Source of the DNA: Stichopus chloronotus
Taxonomy: Eukaryota; Echinodermata; Holothuroidea; Aspidochirotida; Stichopodidae
Length of the DNA: 64,000 nt
Reading direction: 5' to 3'
Assembly: GCA_021234535.1 (NCBI GenBank)
Contig: CM037829.1
Coordinates: 34,347,976-34,411,975, forward strand
This document shows positions 38,652 to 50,700 of the stretch, piece by piece. The notes beneath the pieces are model-generated. The model was given only the letters and a program-made list of their open reading frames with translations. It made no database searches and had not been told where the DNA came from. Each line of letters starts with the position of its first letter. The first letter of the stretch is position 1. The position numbers and the translations under genes are program-made.

Positions 38652-39985
38652 ACTAACCAGAAAGCCAAAAGGCTTTGTGATTCCTTGCTACATGGTTATA
38701 TTACAACAAACATGAATTATTCAAATGACAAGTATAAGATCAACTGCAGTTATTTTTCTTGATACACCACAAGCCTTTAACCCAAATGACCTTTATTTTG
38801 GTGACCTAAAATGACTGCGACATTTGGTGTCCACCAAAAGCAATAGGAATCACCTACCCAGGCCATACAACCCACACATCAAGTACAGTATGAGTACGGT
38901 ATGAAATTAGTCAACATTATCTCTGAGCTCCAAGAAACACACAAGTAATCAATGCTGCTTCTAGTCTTGCCTGTTGTTAGTTGAATCAAATAACTCAACC
39001 TTACCTCATCTGAACTCAGCTTGTCTGCCATATTTACCTCAAAATTCTTCGTAAACCACCAGGATAATTTCTTCCTTGTTACAAGTAGCTTTTAACACAC
39101 TCAAAGTCCTGGTAAGTTGACCCTAAGTTATGATTCCTCCGCAATATTTTTGCTTCCTCCATCTTTTCCGACATTGTGAAATATGATTGAAAGCACTCCA
39201 ATTTGATTGTTAAGAAACCTTGTTCTGCTACCAGCTGTTCCTCTGGATATTGATATTATCCAAATAAATGACAGAACAGATGTTTTTTTATTTTCTTCAT
39301 TGTTTTCATAAACCCATTAACATTCCTTGGCATGCTTTTCTATCTGACCCAATGACCTCCCATACCAAGACTCTCTCTCTGGACAACTTATTAGCCCCCC
39401 ACACTAGAAGTTAATCACTAAGTTACAAATGCAGTACTGTAGGGAGCAATCCCATTGAGTTAACTGTGTGTGAGAGAATAAACACTTGCTATTGCACAAT
39501 GCAGATCAATATATATTTGTATGGTAGTTTATAATAACCACAATAATGGTGTTTAGGCTATTATTATTGTTTTATAGTGAAAAATTATCCCTTCCTCTAT
39601 ATTGATAAGCATTAAATTTCACAGGGTCGTGAACCTGTTAATAACAGACAACCTTATCAAGTATAAAACAAATCTGACCCATGGATAAGGAACTATGGCA
39701 GTTTTAAAATTGTTTGTTTTACCCCATAACCTCATTAATATGCAAGATTTGGACACCAAAAACAATAGGGATCATCTACTCAATATGGGCAACCAACATG
39801 CCAAAAATGAAATTACTCAGAGTTACCCTTCTTGAGATAGAGTGTTTACGAGCAACCGTCACACACACACACACACCCCCTTACACACACACATACACAC
39901 ACACACACATACACACATGCATACATACCCACACACGACATCATGACTGCATAGATTCCCCTGCCTACGGCAAGGAACCAAAAAG
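38652..39985 (+). mobile_element. DR1-rich repeat family, longest copy
   Basis: The segment starts AACCAGAAAGCC, with a small hairpin (AAAGCC/GGCTTT, 38661-38676). It ends in GGCAAGGAACCAAAAA just after a degenerate hairpin and a CA-repeat. Inside are copies of the TGACCT-type unit and the phrase AATAGGGATCATCTAC seen in other copies. Both flanks are GAGACC-type tandem repeats, so it looks like an insertion into that array. I know no named family for it. Confidence 0.55.
39859..39936 (+). repeat. CA-rich microsatellite
   Basis: An interrupted (CA)n tract near the 3' end of the DR1-family copy. Shorter CA runs occupy the same relative place in the copies at 13.2 and 45.9 kb. Confidence 0.85.
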
Positions 39986-39990
39986 GGTTA

Positions 39991-40110
39991 ATGAGACCGC
40001 ATTTTCGTGAGACCGAAAATTCAAAAGGGCTCACGAGACCAAAGATTCGCGAGACTGAAAATTAAAAAGGGTTCACAGGACCGAAGGTTCACAAGACCGA
40101 GAATCAAAGA
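39991..40110 (+). repeat. Left arm of foldback element (GAGACC tandem repeat)
   Basis: Five to six degenerate units of about 20 bp, such as GTGAGACCGAAAATTC and ACAGGACCGAAGGTTC. A short piece of the same array lies at 38613-38650, on the other side of the DR1-family insertion. The reverse complement of the array occurs at 40594-40701. Confidence 0.65.
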
Positions 40111-40593
40111 GTTACAAGAACAAGGGAAAAAAAAGAAAAACGCCGTTACTGATTGGCTCTATGTAAAGTAATGCCACCATTGGACCTTTTTACCTTTCCT
40201 TCTCACGGTGCTTTGTCTTTTTCAGGTTGACTTAATTGGTCAACATTGTGAATTACCTTTTGCCAGTACAAACCTAGGATGTTGATTGAATATGCATTGG
40301 AATTTAGTTTTAATTTTATTGTAGTACTTTTATTTTCACAAATTTTTCAAGGTTAAATGCTCGATCTTATGCATACTAAGTTGAAACTACACTCTTTTTT
40401 TTCCAGTGTTTACGATCATCATTGACCATTCCTGCATACAGTGTTGTCAGTAATGCTACAGTAGGTCAAAAGTTATATAATGGTCTCCCAGAAGGTGCAC
40501 AACACCCCTGGCATAGTTGACCAGTGGTTTGGCATGAACAGCTTTCCACGATCCATTATAGTTCCTGATTTCGAGCGCAGGTGTTTCATGTCA

Positions 40594-40701
40594 GTTTCGT
40601 GGACCTTCAGTCTCGCAGACCTTCGGTCTCGACGACCTTTCCTCTCACGGACCTTCTGTCTCATGGACCTTCAGTCTCATGAACCGTTGGTCTCATGGGC
40701 T
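40594..40701 (-). repeat. Right arm of foldback element (GAGACC tandem repeat)
   Basis: Units such as GACCTTCAGTCTCGCA and GACCTTCGGTCTCGAC repeat about every 20 bp. They are the reverse complement of the left arm. About 480 bp of unrelated DNA lies between the arms. Confidence 0.65.
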
Positions 40702-41104
40702 ACAATCGAAGGACAATTCCTATAGTGCGAGGCTACATAAATAATTAAAAATACATGACAGTACCTCTAACACTGTCCTGGGATTTCAAAAGAGGCAAGC
40801 CAAAAAATAGACAGAGGGCAATGTGACAGCAGAGCTCTACATTAATTTACAAATTACTACATCAACCAATTTATAAATCCTTTCAAAAGTCATGCTGTTT
40901 CTCCAGGAATTTACATGTTAATTGCAGTGGTGCCAAGTAATGCTCCTGACCTTAAAAAATGTTAACAATACATGCTAAAAATTAGAGGAAAAGGAAAAAA
41001 AGAAAGAGGAGACACTGCCATAATTAATTAACTATGTCTGGGCAATCTTTACTTGAAATTATAAAACTACTACTTCCTTCCTGAAACTGCAAGAGCAAAC
41101 TTAC

Positions 41105-41280
41105 AAGGTCAGCTTGGCTCTGACTGGCAATAACAGAGGCCACCATGCTGGCTTTTCGTATGCGCCACAAATGGGTGAGGAGTACGGCCAGCTCCACGAG
41201 CGGCTGTGTTTCCTGTGAGTGATGGTGCGATCACTCGAATCGATGCCCTCTTCTGACCGCCTGAACATCACCCGGACCAT
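41105..41280 (-). other. Candidate TRAF7 upstream exon (probably 5'UTR)
   Basis: This GC-richer block ends at a strong donor (GTAAGT, minus strand, after 41105). Its open frame runs in phase 2 into the exon at 33367-33244, which begins with one completing base. If coding, translation could start at 41280 (ATGG context) or 41268 and add about 61-65 Ser/Trp-rich residues. Those residues look unlike TRAF7, and the resulting N-terminus would be much longer than in vertebrates, so I favour a spliced untranslated exon. Its upstream border was not determined. Confidence 0.4.
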
Positions 41281-44200
41281 CACGAAAAAGAACAATGACA
41301 AGCAAACGCAACAAAAGATGTGTGGGATCATGACTGAGGATGATCTGATCCGATTCCCGATACACACACTGCGACCCGTTAGACCGTCAGAAACATTACT
41401 CTGGTTTGACGTCCAGGGATCCACGCAGGGATGTTGTGAATGATTATAAATGATGGTGGGTAGGACCACCACATTAAAGAACAGATTCCAAATGATTGCG
41501 AACATCTAAACAATAATCCAAAGTTCGACAGCTGTTAGAGGCGTTCATGTCACTAAATACGTTTCAAATTTCCTTCAAAGAGTATGACATCATAATAATG
41601 TACTGACCGTGGTGGCATTTTCCGTATCACTCGCAAAAGTATGGATAAACTGCCAAAAATGAATCCACAGCAGTTTTTCAAAAAAAGTTAAAGCACAGCA
41701 GTCTTTTTTATTGAAGTGAATTTACTTACTGTAGAACTGAAACAAGATCAATTTCAATTCTAGGTTCAGAGATGTTACAGTATCTTTGCCACAAATAAAC
41801 AAAATGAATGCAATGAGCTAACAACTGCCAACCAAAATCACTTTTTGAACTGACGAGATATAATGCATTCAAAAAGGTTCCGAGCTGTCTAAGGCATATC
41901 TTCTGGTTTTCCTTTCGAGTGTCCCATAACAAATTACAAATTACATATGACGTAACCCAAACCGTTACCGAACGGTAAACTTAATCTTTTCATTGAGCCT
42001 GTCACCCAGTTACAGTATAAATCAATCCAAGTTTTTTCCTACGCAAGGTGACGGCAAGTTGCGGGAAAGTTCTGAGGTGATTCAATTGGTGTGGGAGGCA
42101 AACTTCCTGTCGTCTTTCATTATGAAAAACATTGATCCATTTGAAATTTATACTAACTAACTATTAGACATGTACTTTGTGTCATTTGCTGTTTAACCTG
42201 TTTCTTCTTTGCCTGACTTTTCTCTAGAATTGTAGACAAAAACTATTCCTCCAGCCTACTGGTTGTGACACACATCTAGATCATCAATTCTGGAAATTTC
42301 TCCACTAAGACTACAGTGCACCAACTGTTGGTCTCTAGCTTTTCACAAATGGCTTTGACAGGTATTACATTGACCATATAAAACAACATTTTTCTTGAAA
42401 AGTGCACACAATCCTGCTGATGATGAAGTCTGAGCATAGTGTAAGCATACAGGGCAGGGAGGAGAAATCGCACAACTCTATAAAGTGTAATTCTTGCGAG
42501 GTCAAAAACTGTACAACTGAACAGTAGAAATGCAGAACAGTACACATATGGAGAAGAGCACCACGTACTACTGTTGAGCAGATATACTGTACTGTAATAT
42601 ACTGTACATGTTTCAATGTCTACAGTAAATGAGTCCTATCATACTCACCGCATCAAGTTTGTGGTCAGTGCCTATGCTGCTTTTGACTGCCAACTAAACA
42701 ACACATAAAGATATGGTAATACTGTAACACGTGAGGATGGAGGGAGGGGGAGGGGAGGGAGGAGCAGGGCTATGGCAAAACTATGACCAAACTACAGTAC
42801 AGTATGACATATCTACACTGTACCAAAGGACAACTGTGGAACAACAACTTAACAGACACTACTGTAAACCTCAAATTTTGAAAACTAACATCACGGTAAT
42901 GAAGCTTTCATTATTGCTCAGTCACATGATAAAGTAGTTCTAAGTCTACCAAAAATAAAGGGGAACAAGTTCCTTGCAACATTTTCCAACAGAACCACAA
43001 ATTGTACTGGCACATAGCATTGACAGCATCCCACGTAGATTCTTCATACTTCATAACGTCTGGAAGACTAGAAATGATAAACATTGCTTGTAATTTGCAA
43101 CCACAGTACTCTACAGTATGCTGTTCAGTACTGTGTGAGAAGCGTGATACAGAGAAGCCATGTAACAACAAGATCCATGAATCCAAGCTCAAATTGAAAA
43201 TTCTAAGATGTCAAAACTCCAGAAACTAAGGAAGTGATAGAACATGAAATTTCTTTAGATACATGTTACTCCTTGTAATGGATCGACAGTAACTAACGAT
43301 GTAAGGGTCCAAACTCGATGTATCTACAGTGTCAAAAAAAACGTTCTTCAGGGCAGACCTACAGTACAGGTCACACATTCCATCCTATTTTACATATCAA
43401 AGTTCAGTCAAGAAAAGAAATCCAGCTCAAGAAACTAGGAACCGAATGATCCAGTCCCGCAACTACAGTAGATTTAAATCTGCTCCAAAAGCAGTCCTTA
43501 AAGGAACCCTTTCCTTCCACGCAAACTATGAACGCCGTCTTTGTGGGGTGTCCGTCAATCAGTTGTAAATTGCAATGGAAATTCGGCAGCTTGTCGCCAC
43601 GGTGACGATATGCACCAAGTGGAAAGTAGCAGGATGCCTATTAATTATTAATTATGCTAAAGGATTTACATTCCAGTTATCCTCAACAAGAACTCTGTCT
43701 GCCTCGAGGCAGATAAATTGGAGGATTTTCACCCCTGTGACCTTCATGTCACACAAGGAGAGGGAAGTACAGCCAGGAAAGGATGCAGATGGGACTTTTG
43801 GTCAGATTGCAGTGAGGAATGGATGAAGAAGTTGAAAACTATTTTTTTAGAAGTTTAGTGATACAGAAATATAAAATGATGTTGCTCTAATATGACTTTT
43901 TACTTCCAGTAAACAAAGAAATTAAGCATAAACAGACTTTAGAAGAGTATATTCCTACAGTGGTCCAACAAGTTGTGTCCAACCTGACTCAGCATGAAGT
44001 GGGACTTGATAAAAGTAATAGGTAACCAGAACATGTAGCTATCCTAAATGCTATAATTTATCATTTGCCATTATCACCATTTCTTATCTCTCGGATATCA
44101 AGTTGCACATATTCATCATATCAATATCACTGAAAGTGAAGGAAGGCTCCGAAAGCTGGCCTCGTTCACTTCCCATTCCAGGACCTTTCATCTGGGTTTG

Positions 44201-46397
44201 CATCCTGCAAACACTGATTCACTTCAACCAACACACTGTGGAGAGCAACATGGTAATAGATTCCTCAAAATTACGGATAGCCAAGTGGTGATTAAGGCAT
44301 CAAATTGCACACATTTACAGTACATACTTTACAGTAAATTTGCTTCACTTGTTTTCACAATTTGATGCTGAACACATGCTGTCTTGAGCCCTATAATTAG
44401 GTGCACTACTGCATTGTACAGTAAATTATTCACGCATACAATTTGCACAATACACTGCACTACTGTATAATACTTGTTGTGACACCAAGCCAGGAACTGG
44501 TCAAGTGTTCACTTTAGATGCAAAAATTTCCATTTTGAGGTGGTACGGTTCCGCTCTGTATGGCAGTACACAATGTATTGTGTCTGGGAGCCTGGGAGGT
44601 GGAGAGGGATATATATGAAGTGAACACATGGTTCACTGAAAACTGCTTACTTTTTCTCCTAATTTTTAAACAATCACAGAAAAACGACTGCACATTAGGA
44701 ATATCATGAGGAAGTACAACAGTGCTACTGTAACATAGATACCTGAACAGTTCATTGTGACATGAGCTTATACTGTAATAGTAGTGAGGTGGAATATTCA
44801 GTCAAAAAACAGCCAGAAGCGTACCTGAACCAGCAGTGGAATGATGTACACTGTACAACGTCCACCAAACGACCAATGAACAAAGTGTGGACAACTTTAA
44901 TATACTGAGACTGCTCTGCCAAAATGATTTAATACAATAACTGATTCAAAGTCAATTTTCTTGTTTTAAATTGTGTACGAGGAGCACAAAATGTTTGCTA
45001 AATTGTGTTGTTCGCGACGCAATTTCACTTTTAGTCTCAAGACATTGTTTCGGTAATTCGTCAGTGAAAAATCTGACCATCATGGTTAAAAACATTATTG
45101 TACATGTATATGGTTCATGTGAAGGACAATCTTGTAATGAAATTTGGTTGTCATATTATTAATACAGGTATCTCAGATGACCACCACTAAGCTGAACTCC
45201 ACTGCTTGAGCGTATACTTGAGCTATACTTTACAGTTCAATGAGACAGTACGTAACTGGGACCATAGGGTAGGATTAAAAGTACTCTACTTGAATCAATT
45301 TACTGTAGCAAACTTAAAATATACAAACTTTATTTGGCACCATACTGTACAGATTTGAATGTGGTCTAACTTAAACTTTCTAAATTAAAACTCAAAGCAA
45401 ACAATAAATTCAGTACATGTGCACAATGTATTTGAATGTCAATGTAGTGTATTTGACAGATGCTGTCATCAATAAGAAAAAAAAAACGCGATCAAACTAT
45501 ACTGTGAAAAAATATCCTATCAACATCACCAATTTGTCCTGATAAAATACTGTAACATCATCACATCAAAGTAGATAATCAAACTTAGAAAAGTGCAATT
45601 TGCCTCATTGAATATGTGTGCACAAATCTGATCTGAGGTAATTATTGGTAACACAGATCTTAACTTTCCCCATTGATTTAGAGCATACCCTAGCAAGTGT
45701 CACAGAAACATGAGTTTTTTCCCCCAGTGCCCCCAGACAATCTTTGACTTCCAACAAAAACAACAGGGCACACCTTCTCAACATGGCCAGCATACATACC
45801 AAGTTTGACTTTCATCCGACTTCCCCCATTGAGTTAAAACGTACTTGAAGCAAGTGTCACAGACACACATACATGCACACACACACTGACCTGACTGCAT
45901 AGGTTCCTTCGTGTATGCAAGGAACCAAAAAAGGAAAAAAAAAAAAGAAAAGTATGCCATAAGCATCACTAGTCAAATGCAAAGTCACATTTCTGTAGGT
46001 TGTCACTTTCCAGGGGCAGATGTATGTTTGTTGAGACAGAAAAATGATATGCATTGCTGTAATGCTATAAAATGTCTTTCAAAAGGAACAACTTTCATAA
46101 CAGAGTCAGTAAGTGATGCCATAAATCCTCAATTTGTTTACCAATTAACCGGAGCCCACCTTCATTAGATGTCGATGGGGTCGTAGGAACTGGCCCTCAC
46201 TTTACCCAATCCAAAAACTAGGTCATTCCAAACACATCCAAAATGAATGGCACCCCATTTAAAAGGTTGTGAATACAATAATTGCACATACAGAACTGTA
46301 CTGTGAGTGTCAGTGTCAAAAAGTTCTGTTAAACATGCAGTGATTCAAGATGAAGAGTAAGATATTCCAGTTTCCTGCAAATCATACCTTACATATT
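41281..46397. other. TRAF7-EIF3D intergenic or upstream-exon region, no gene recognised
   Basis: Short frames only. Many copies of TACTGTA/TACAGTA-like words and one DR1-family copy (45710-45932) are present. The TRAF7 transcription start may lie in this stretch, but no convincing promoter is visible. Confidence 0.4.
45710..45932 (+). repeat. DR1-rich repeat family, 3' part
   Basis: This copy parallels 13025-13235 closely. The DR1 core is mutated (ATCTTTGACTTCC). The terminal hairpin GGTTCCTT/AAGGAACC (45902-45909, 45919-45926) is perfect over 8 bp and is followed by an A-rich tail. Confidence 0.6.
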
Positions 46398-46941
46398 GCT
46401 TATTTACCCGATCTTCGGTTAAGTAAGAGTTGAAGTTACCCTTATTTATCCGATCATAGGTTAAATAAGCGTTGTTGGGGTGCTTATTTACCCGATCGTC
46501 AATCAGATAAACAGGTGTTGGCTTATTTAACAGACCTGATTGAAGGTTACATAAGCGTTGACATGACTTAGATGGAAGCTATTCACCTGATCGTTGGGCG
46601 AAAGTGATGGCAGCATTGCTTACCCGATCGTCTGTTGAGTGAGAGTTGAAGTTATGCTTAGGCCTATTTATCCGATAGTCGGTAAAATAAGGGTTTTGGG
46701 GTGCTTATTTATCCGATCATCAGTCGATTAGTTAGAGAGTTCTTCAAAGTCACCAAACTCCATGCTATATTTCCCGCACTGGTGCAATGCAGGTCGGTTG
46801 TGGGCAATCAGCGCATCGCGCCGAGGATCGGAGAGTCAGTGCTCTATCTCATGCATGTACTACGTAACTAACCTTGATCGGGTAAATAAGCAAGAACGCC
46901 ATCGTTATTACCTTATTTACGCGACGATCGGGTAAGTAGCC
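46398..46941. repeat. Array of hairpin-forming CTTATTTACCCGATCG units
   Basis: At least seven degenerate units pair CTTATTTACCCGATC with GGTTAAATAAGCG a few bases later, so each unit is itself an inverted repeat centred on CGATCG. The last two units (46876-46941) run in the opposite direction. A 130 bp non-repeat segment (about 46735-46870) separates the groups. Nothing coding is present. The array lies about 0.8 kb upstream of EIF3D. Confidence 0.7.
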
Positions 46942-47329
46942 ACAACCTTTTCGCAATGTTGCTGACAACGATGCTAATTCCACCGGGAGTGTAACAATTA
47001 AGTTAGTATAAGTTTGTACAGTAACACTAACACTTTAACAGTAACACTGGTGGTATAGTCTACAGCCAGGAATCTTTGACTAACGTAATACTATTGGTAC
47101 GCACCACTGTTAGTTACTTGGTATAGGTGATTAGACTGTGACTGTAAAGTAAAACCAACTTCTTAACAAATGCATGTTATCGCAAAGCCTCCATAAAAAT
47201 GAAATGAATGATTAACGTTTTCACACTGTAACTAATTTACAGGTGTAGCAGAAAACATTCCCATGTCTTTCTTACCTCAGTACAATCAGGACCTTAGTGA
47301 GGTTGTATTGTTGGTGGTACTTTTTGAGT

Positions 47330-47727
47330 CTTGACGCGAAGCTATGTCATATCCAATTTCGGAAGTAGTTCCGGGATTTTAAATGTACGAGGTTTGTCTT
47401 CCCGTATGGTATTACAATACGCTTTACGTTTAAAAAATATGTACCAATAGTTTCTACAGCTTGCAAGCAAAAATATGTTTATTCATATTATTTGAAAAAG
47501 CAACGTACGTATCGTTTGCCACTTGCTTTTCCGCCTTGGTATGTGTAAAGTATTTCTTACGCACATGCGTGACGAAGAGCAATTCCCATTCTCAATAGAA
47601 GTGCACAGTACTGACATGTCAGAGCTGTACACGCGCCAGATCACAACACAGTATAGTGTACTGTGACTTGTGTACACCGTTTCGAGCTTTATTTTATGTC
47701 AGACATATTGTACAATATTTATCCAAA
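47330..47727 (+). promoter_or_regulatory. Likely EIF3D promoter and 5'UTR
   Basis: This is the stretch upstream of the EIF3D start codon. It holds several CpGs and a near-palindrome, ACGCACATGCGT (47559-47570), that resembles an NRF1 site with mismatches. No clear TATA box precedes the start. The pyrimidine-rich block expected of a 5'-TOP transcript is not obvious. The assignment rests mainly on position. Confidence 0.35.
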
Positions 47728-50700
47728 ATGTCGGTCCATTTCATACCTCCCGTGATTCAAGATAACCCAGACGGTTGGGGTCCCTTAGATGAAATTCCTG
47801 AACAGTTCAAAGACATGCCTTATCAGCCATTTTCTAAAGGCGATCGCCTCGGGAAGGTGAGTGAACATGATGCAGGTATTCTGTAAATCTCTCTCCCTCA
47901 GGCTCCCATGTAATATGTATTGATAGGATAGCCTGAGCATACAGGGTTGTGCTACAGTACATCGACTTAGCAGTTGGCCTAACCCACAATCAATCTGCAT
48001 TACATTTACAGTAGGCTCAGTACTTCAAAAATATTGGCCAGCACTTCGGTGAATATTTGACACAACCAGGAAGAGACGAACACACAGAATACAACGGCCC
48101 AAACGGTTTCCACCGAGGAACTGGAGGCATGGTTGTGGTAGGCTAGATCAACGTACCACTACCAACAATTGACACCCTGAACTAAGGAGACACGGCTCAC
48201 CGTGGCACGCAATGGTGTCTCCGCTTAAGGCATGTTATCATAATAACAAAGGTGGAAGGGTACAGTTGCTGCTGCATTGTTCTCAAAAAGCCCTTTGAGT
48301 AGTGTTGAGCCAATAACAGTGATATCGGAAATTGCCAATAAGTGAAAGTCAATATTGCCCCGATACCGATAACAAAGAAAAACAAAGAATCTTTTGTAAA
48401 CAGTATTACCATTACAATAATATAAGTTGAACACTACCTTGGAACCGTCAACAACTGTGCGTTTACACTTGTTTGTCTCACAAGAATGTTTTGCTTGTTT
48501 TCGTCAGAAAGTGAACTAATCAAAAATATTTTCTTCAAGACTTCAGGACTTCAAGACTCCATGCTGGTACAACAATCGCTTTGCTATTGAATGACGCCTA
48601 CGGCGCCATGTTAGGTCTGGCGGGAAATCCGACAATATTGTAATAAGCCTCCCGGGAAATTTACCCTTTTTCCAGCCGTGTCTGTAAAGTTTTCACACTC
48701 TTGTGCGTGGAGGAATGACAAAGGCTTGTTATCAGTCCCCTATCAGAGATAGCGGTCATTTTTGTGTACCGATATCTCACCGATAACACCATTATCGGCT
48801 GATACCGATACTACTAACCGATGATCGGCTCAACACTACTTTTGAGTACATACAGTATGATCAACATTGTATTCATTAATTCACATGACGTCATAATCAT
48901 GTGACTTTCCTTACTATGGCACTGTGAACGTGCCTTCGCTTGTCCGCTTGGGACACAGTCTTCCTCATCAACCTAAAATGATCAAAGTTCTACCTACCTA
49001 TGTGATCTATCCTAATAGGAACACAGTATCGTTATAATATGCACAATATCATTCCACTGTGACTCCACGATTTTTAGAAAGTATTAATCCAAAATTGACC
49101 GTGGTATTTAAATTTTGCAACGAATAAATCTGAGATGTTGTAGGATGTTAGCAGTATGAAGACTGTATATGTTGGAGTTTAATTGCTGAACTTATTGATC
49201 ATATAGTTTTATACGTTTTAAGCTTTTCTTTCTTTACGGATATATTTACAGGTAGCTGATTGGACAGGCATGACCTACTCAGATAAGCGATACTTGGGTA
49301 ATTATTTCTCTTTTCAATAATAGTTCACAGGGAAGTCGCCACAATGGTGGGTGCTGGTCATGCATAACCAGCACTTTTGTAAAGTTTGCAGACTGACACA
49401 GAGCCTATGATCGCTGGTTCCAACTGGCACTGGAAATTATCCACTCCAGAAAAAAAGTAAAACCACAACACACAACATACCGTTTGACCATGAATTGTAC
49501 CGGCAAATCATATGAATCTGATTTTGGGCATAGCTATCTTTGAATTATGAAGTTCACTGAAATCATACCCCCCCCCACACAACTTTACGTTGGAATTTTA
49601 TCCCAATGGAGGCCTTTTCATAGCAACAATGTAGGCTAAATGCCGACTGCACAGGATATGCACTGTACATGGATGAAGAAAAACTTGTAAAACTGTAAAA
49701 GGAAAACAAAAAAGTGACGCCTGAAAAATAGGGTAATTCTATAGTGGTTAGAGTGAGGCACAGTTGCTAGGTTACCCAATTATTGGGCACTTAAATTTGA
49801 CTGATGTTGACAACTCTGACTGTAGTAGGGTCTCCATATTAAAGCAATAACAAATAATCAGTAAGGCTTATCGGTCTTGTCATGGATCCTGTAACAACAT
49901 AGTATTTTAAATCATAATTTAGCCATTTCCGACTAAATTTGTCGCATGATGTTTGTAACTTATATCAAGTTTTCCTTTCCACTTGCACAGGTAAATATTC
50001 GTCCCAGTTTGCTGCTGGTTCTCAGTACACTTACTACCATGAACAGGATGAGTCCACCTTCCAGCTTGTTGATACCACAAAGGTCCAGAAACCAGTGTAC
50101 ATGCGCAACAAGAACAGATTTAACCAGGTCAGTGGATTTGATCTGACGCGAAACTGACATAAGTAGATTAAAGTTTTTAGAATTTGCACATATGGCTTGT
50201 AAAGGGTGGTTGAACACAAGCTGCAAAGTGGTGGCATTCGTAAGCTTAAAAACATGTCCCAACTTCATACTACAGGGGATAATTTAGTTTTCAAAATTTG
50301 CATAGCAGTTTTCAGGTTTCTTGGATATTTTGTCACAAACTCTGTGAAAGCCCATATATTGCATATACAAAAACTGGAGCTATATAATATCCCATTTGTG
50401 TAGCAATTTGACCATTGTGTGTAGCAAAGTGAGATGCGATACTGGATAAATTATTCCCTGTACTACATTTATGACTCATTGTTGCCATGAGATGTAGTGT
50501 ATTTGGCATTGTTATTTTACCCTCTTCATGACTTCGCTGCATTGTTTATTGCTTGCAGATTGATAGCCATTGTTTCAACAGACAGTGTCTGACTTTGTAA
50601 CAATGTCATGTGCAGAGGATATGATCATATCAACAGAATTGTTGATTTTTAGTCTAAGTGGTCTTTGCTTGTGTTTTGTTCCTTCAGCGCAATCTGAGGC

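Noticed and set aside
41101..41505. 134-residue minus-strand frame with a hydrophobic start
   Set aside because: The upstream hydrophobic part looks like noncoding AT-rich DNA; only the part from 41280 down has exon-like composition and a donor.
43329..43826. Two adjacent plus-strand frames (79 and 83 residues)
   Set aside because: No recognisable motif, no plausible splice borders joining them, and composition like the surroundings.
49939..50268. Overlapping frames on both strands around EIF3D exon 3
   Set aside because: They are shadows of the true coding exon 49991-50127.
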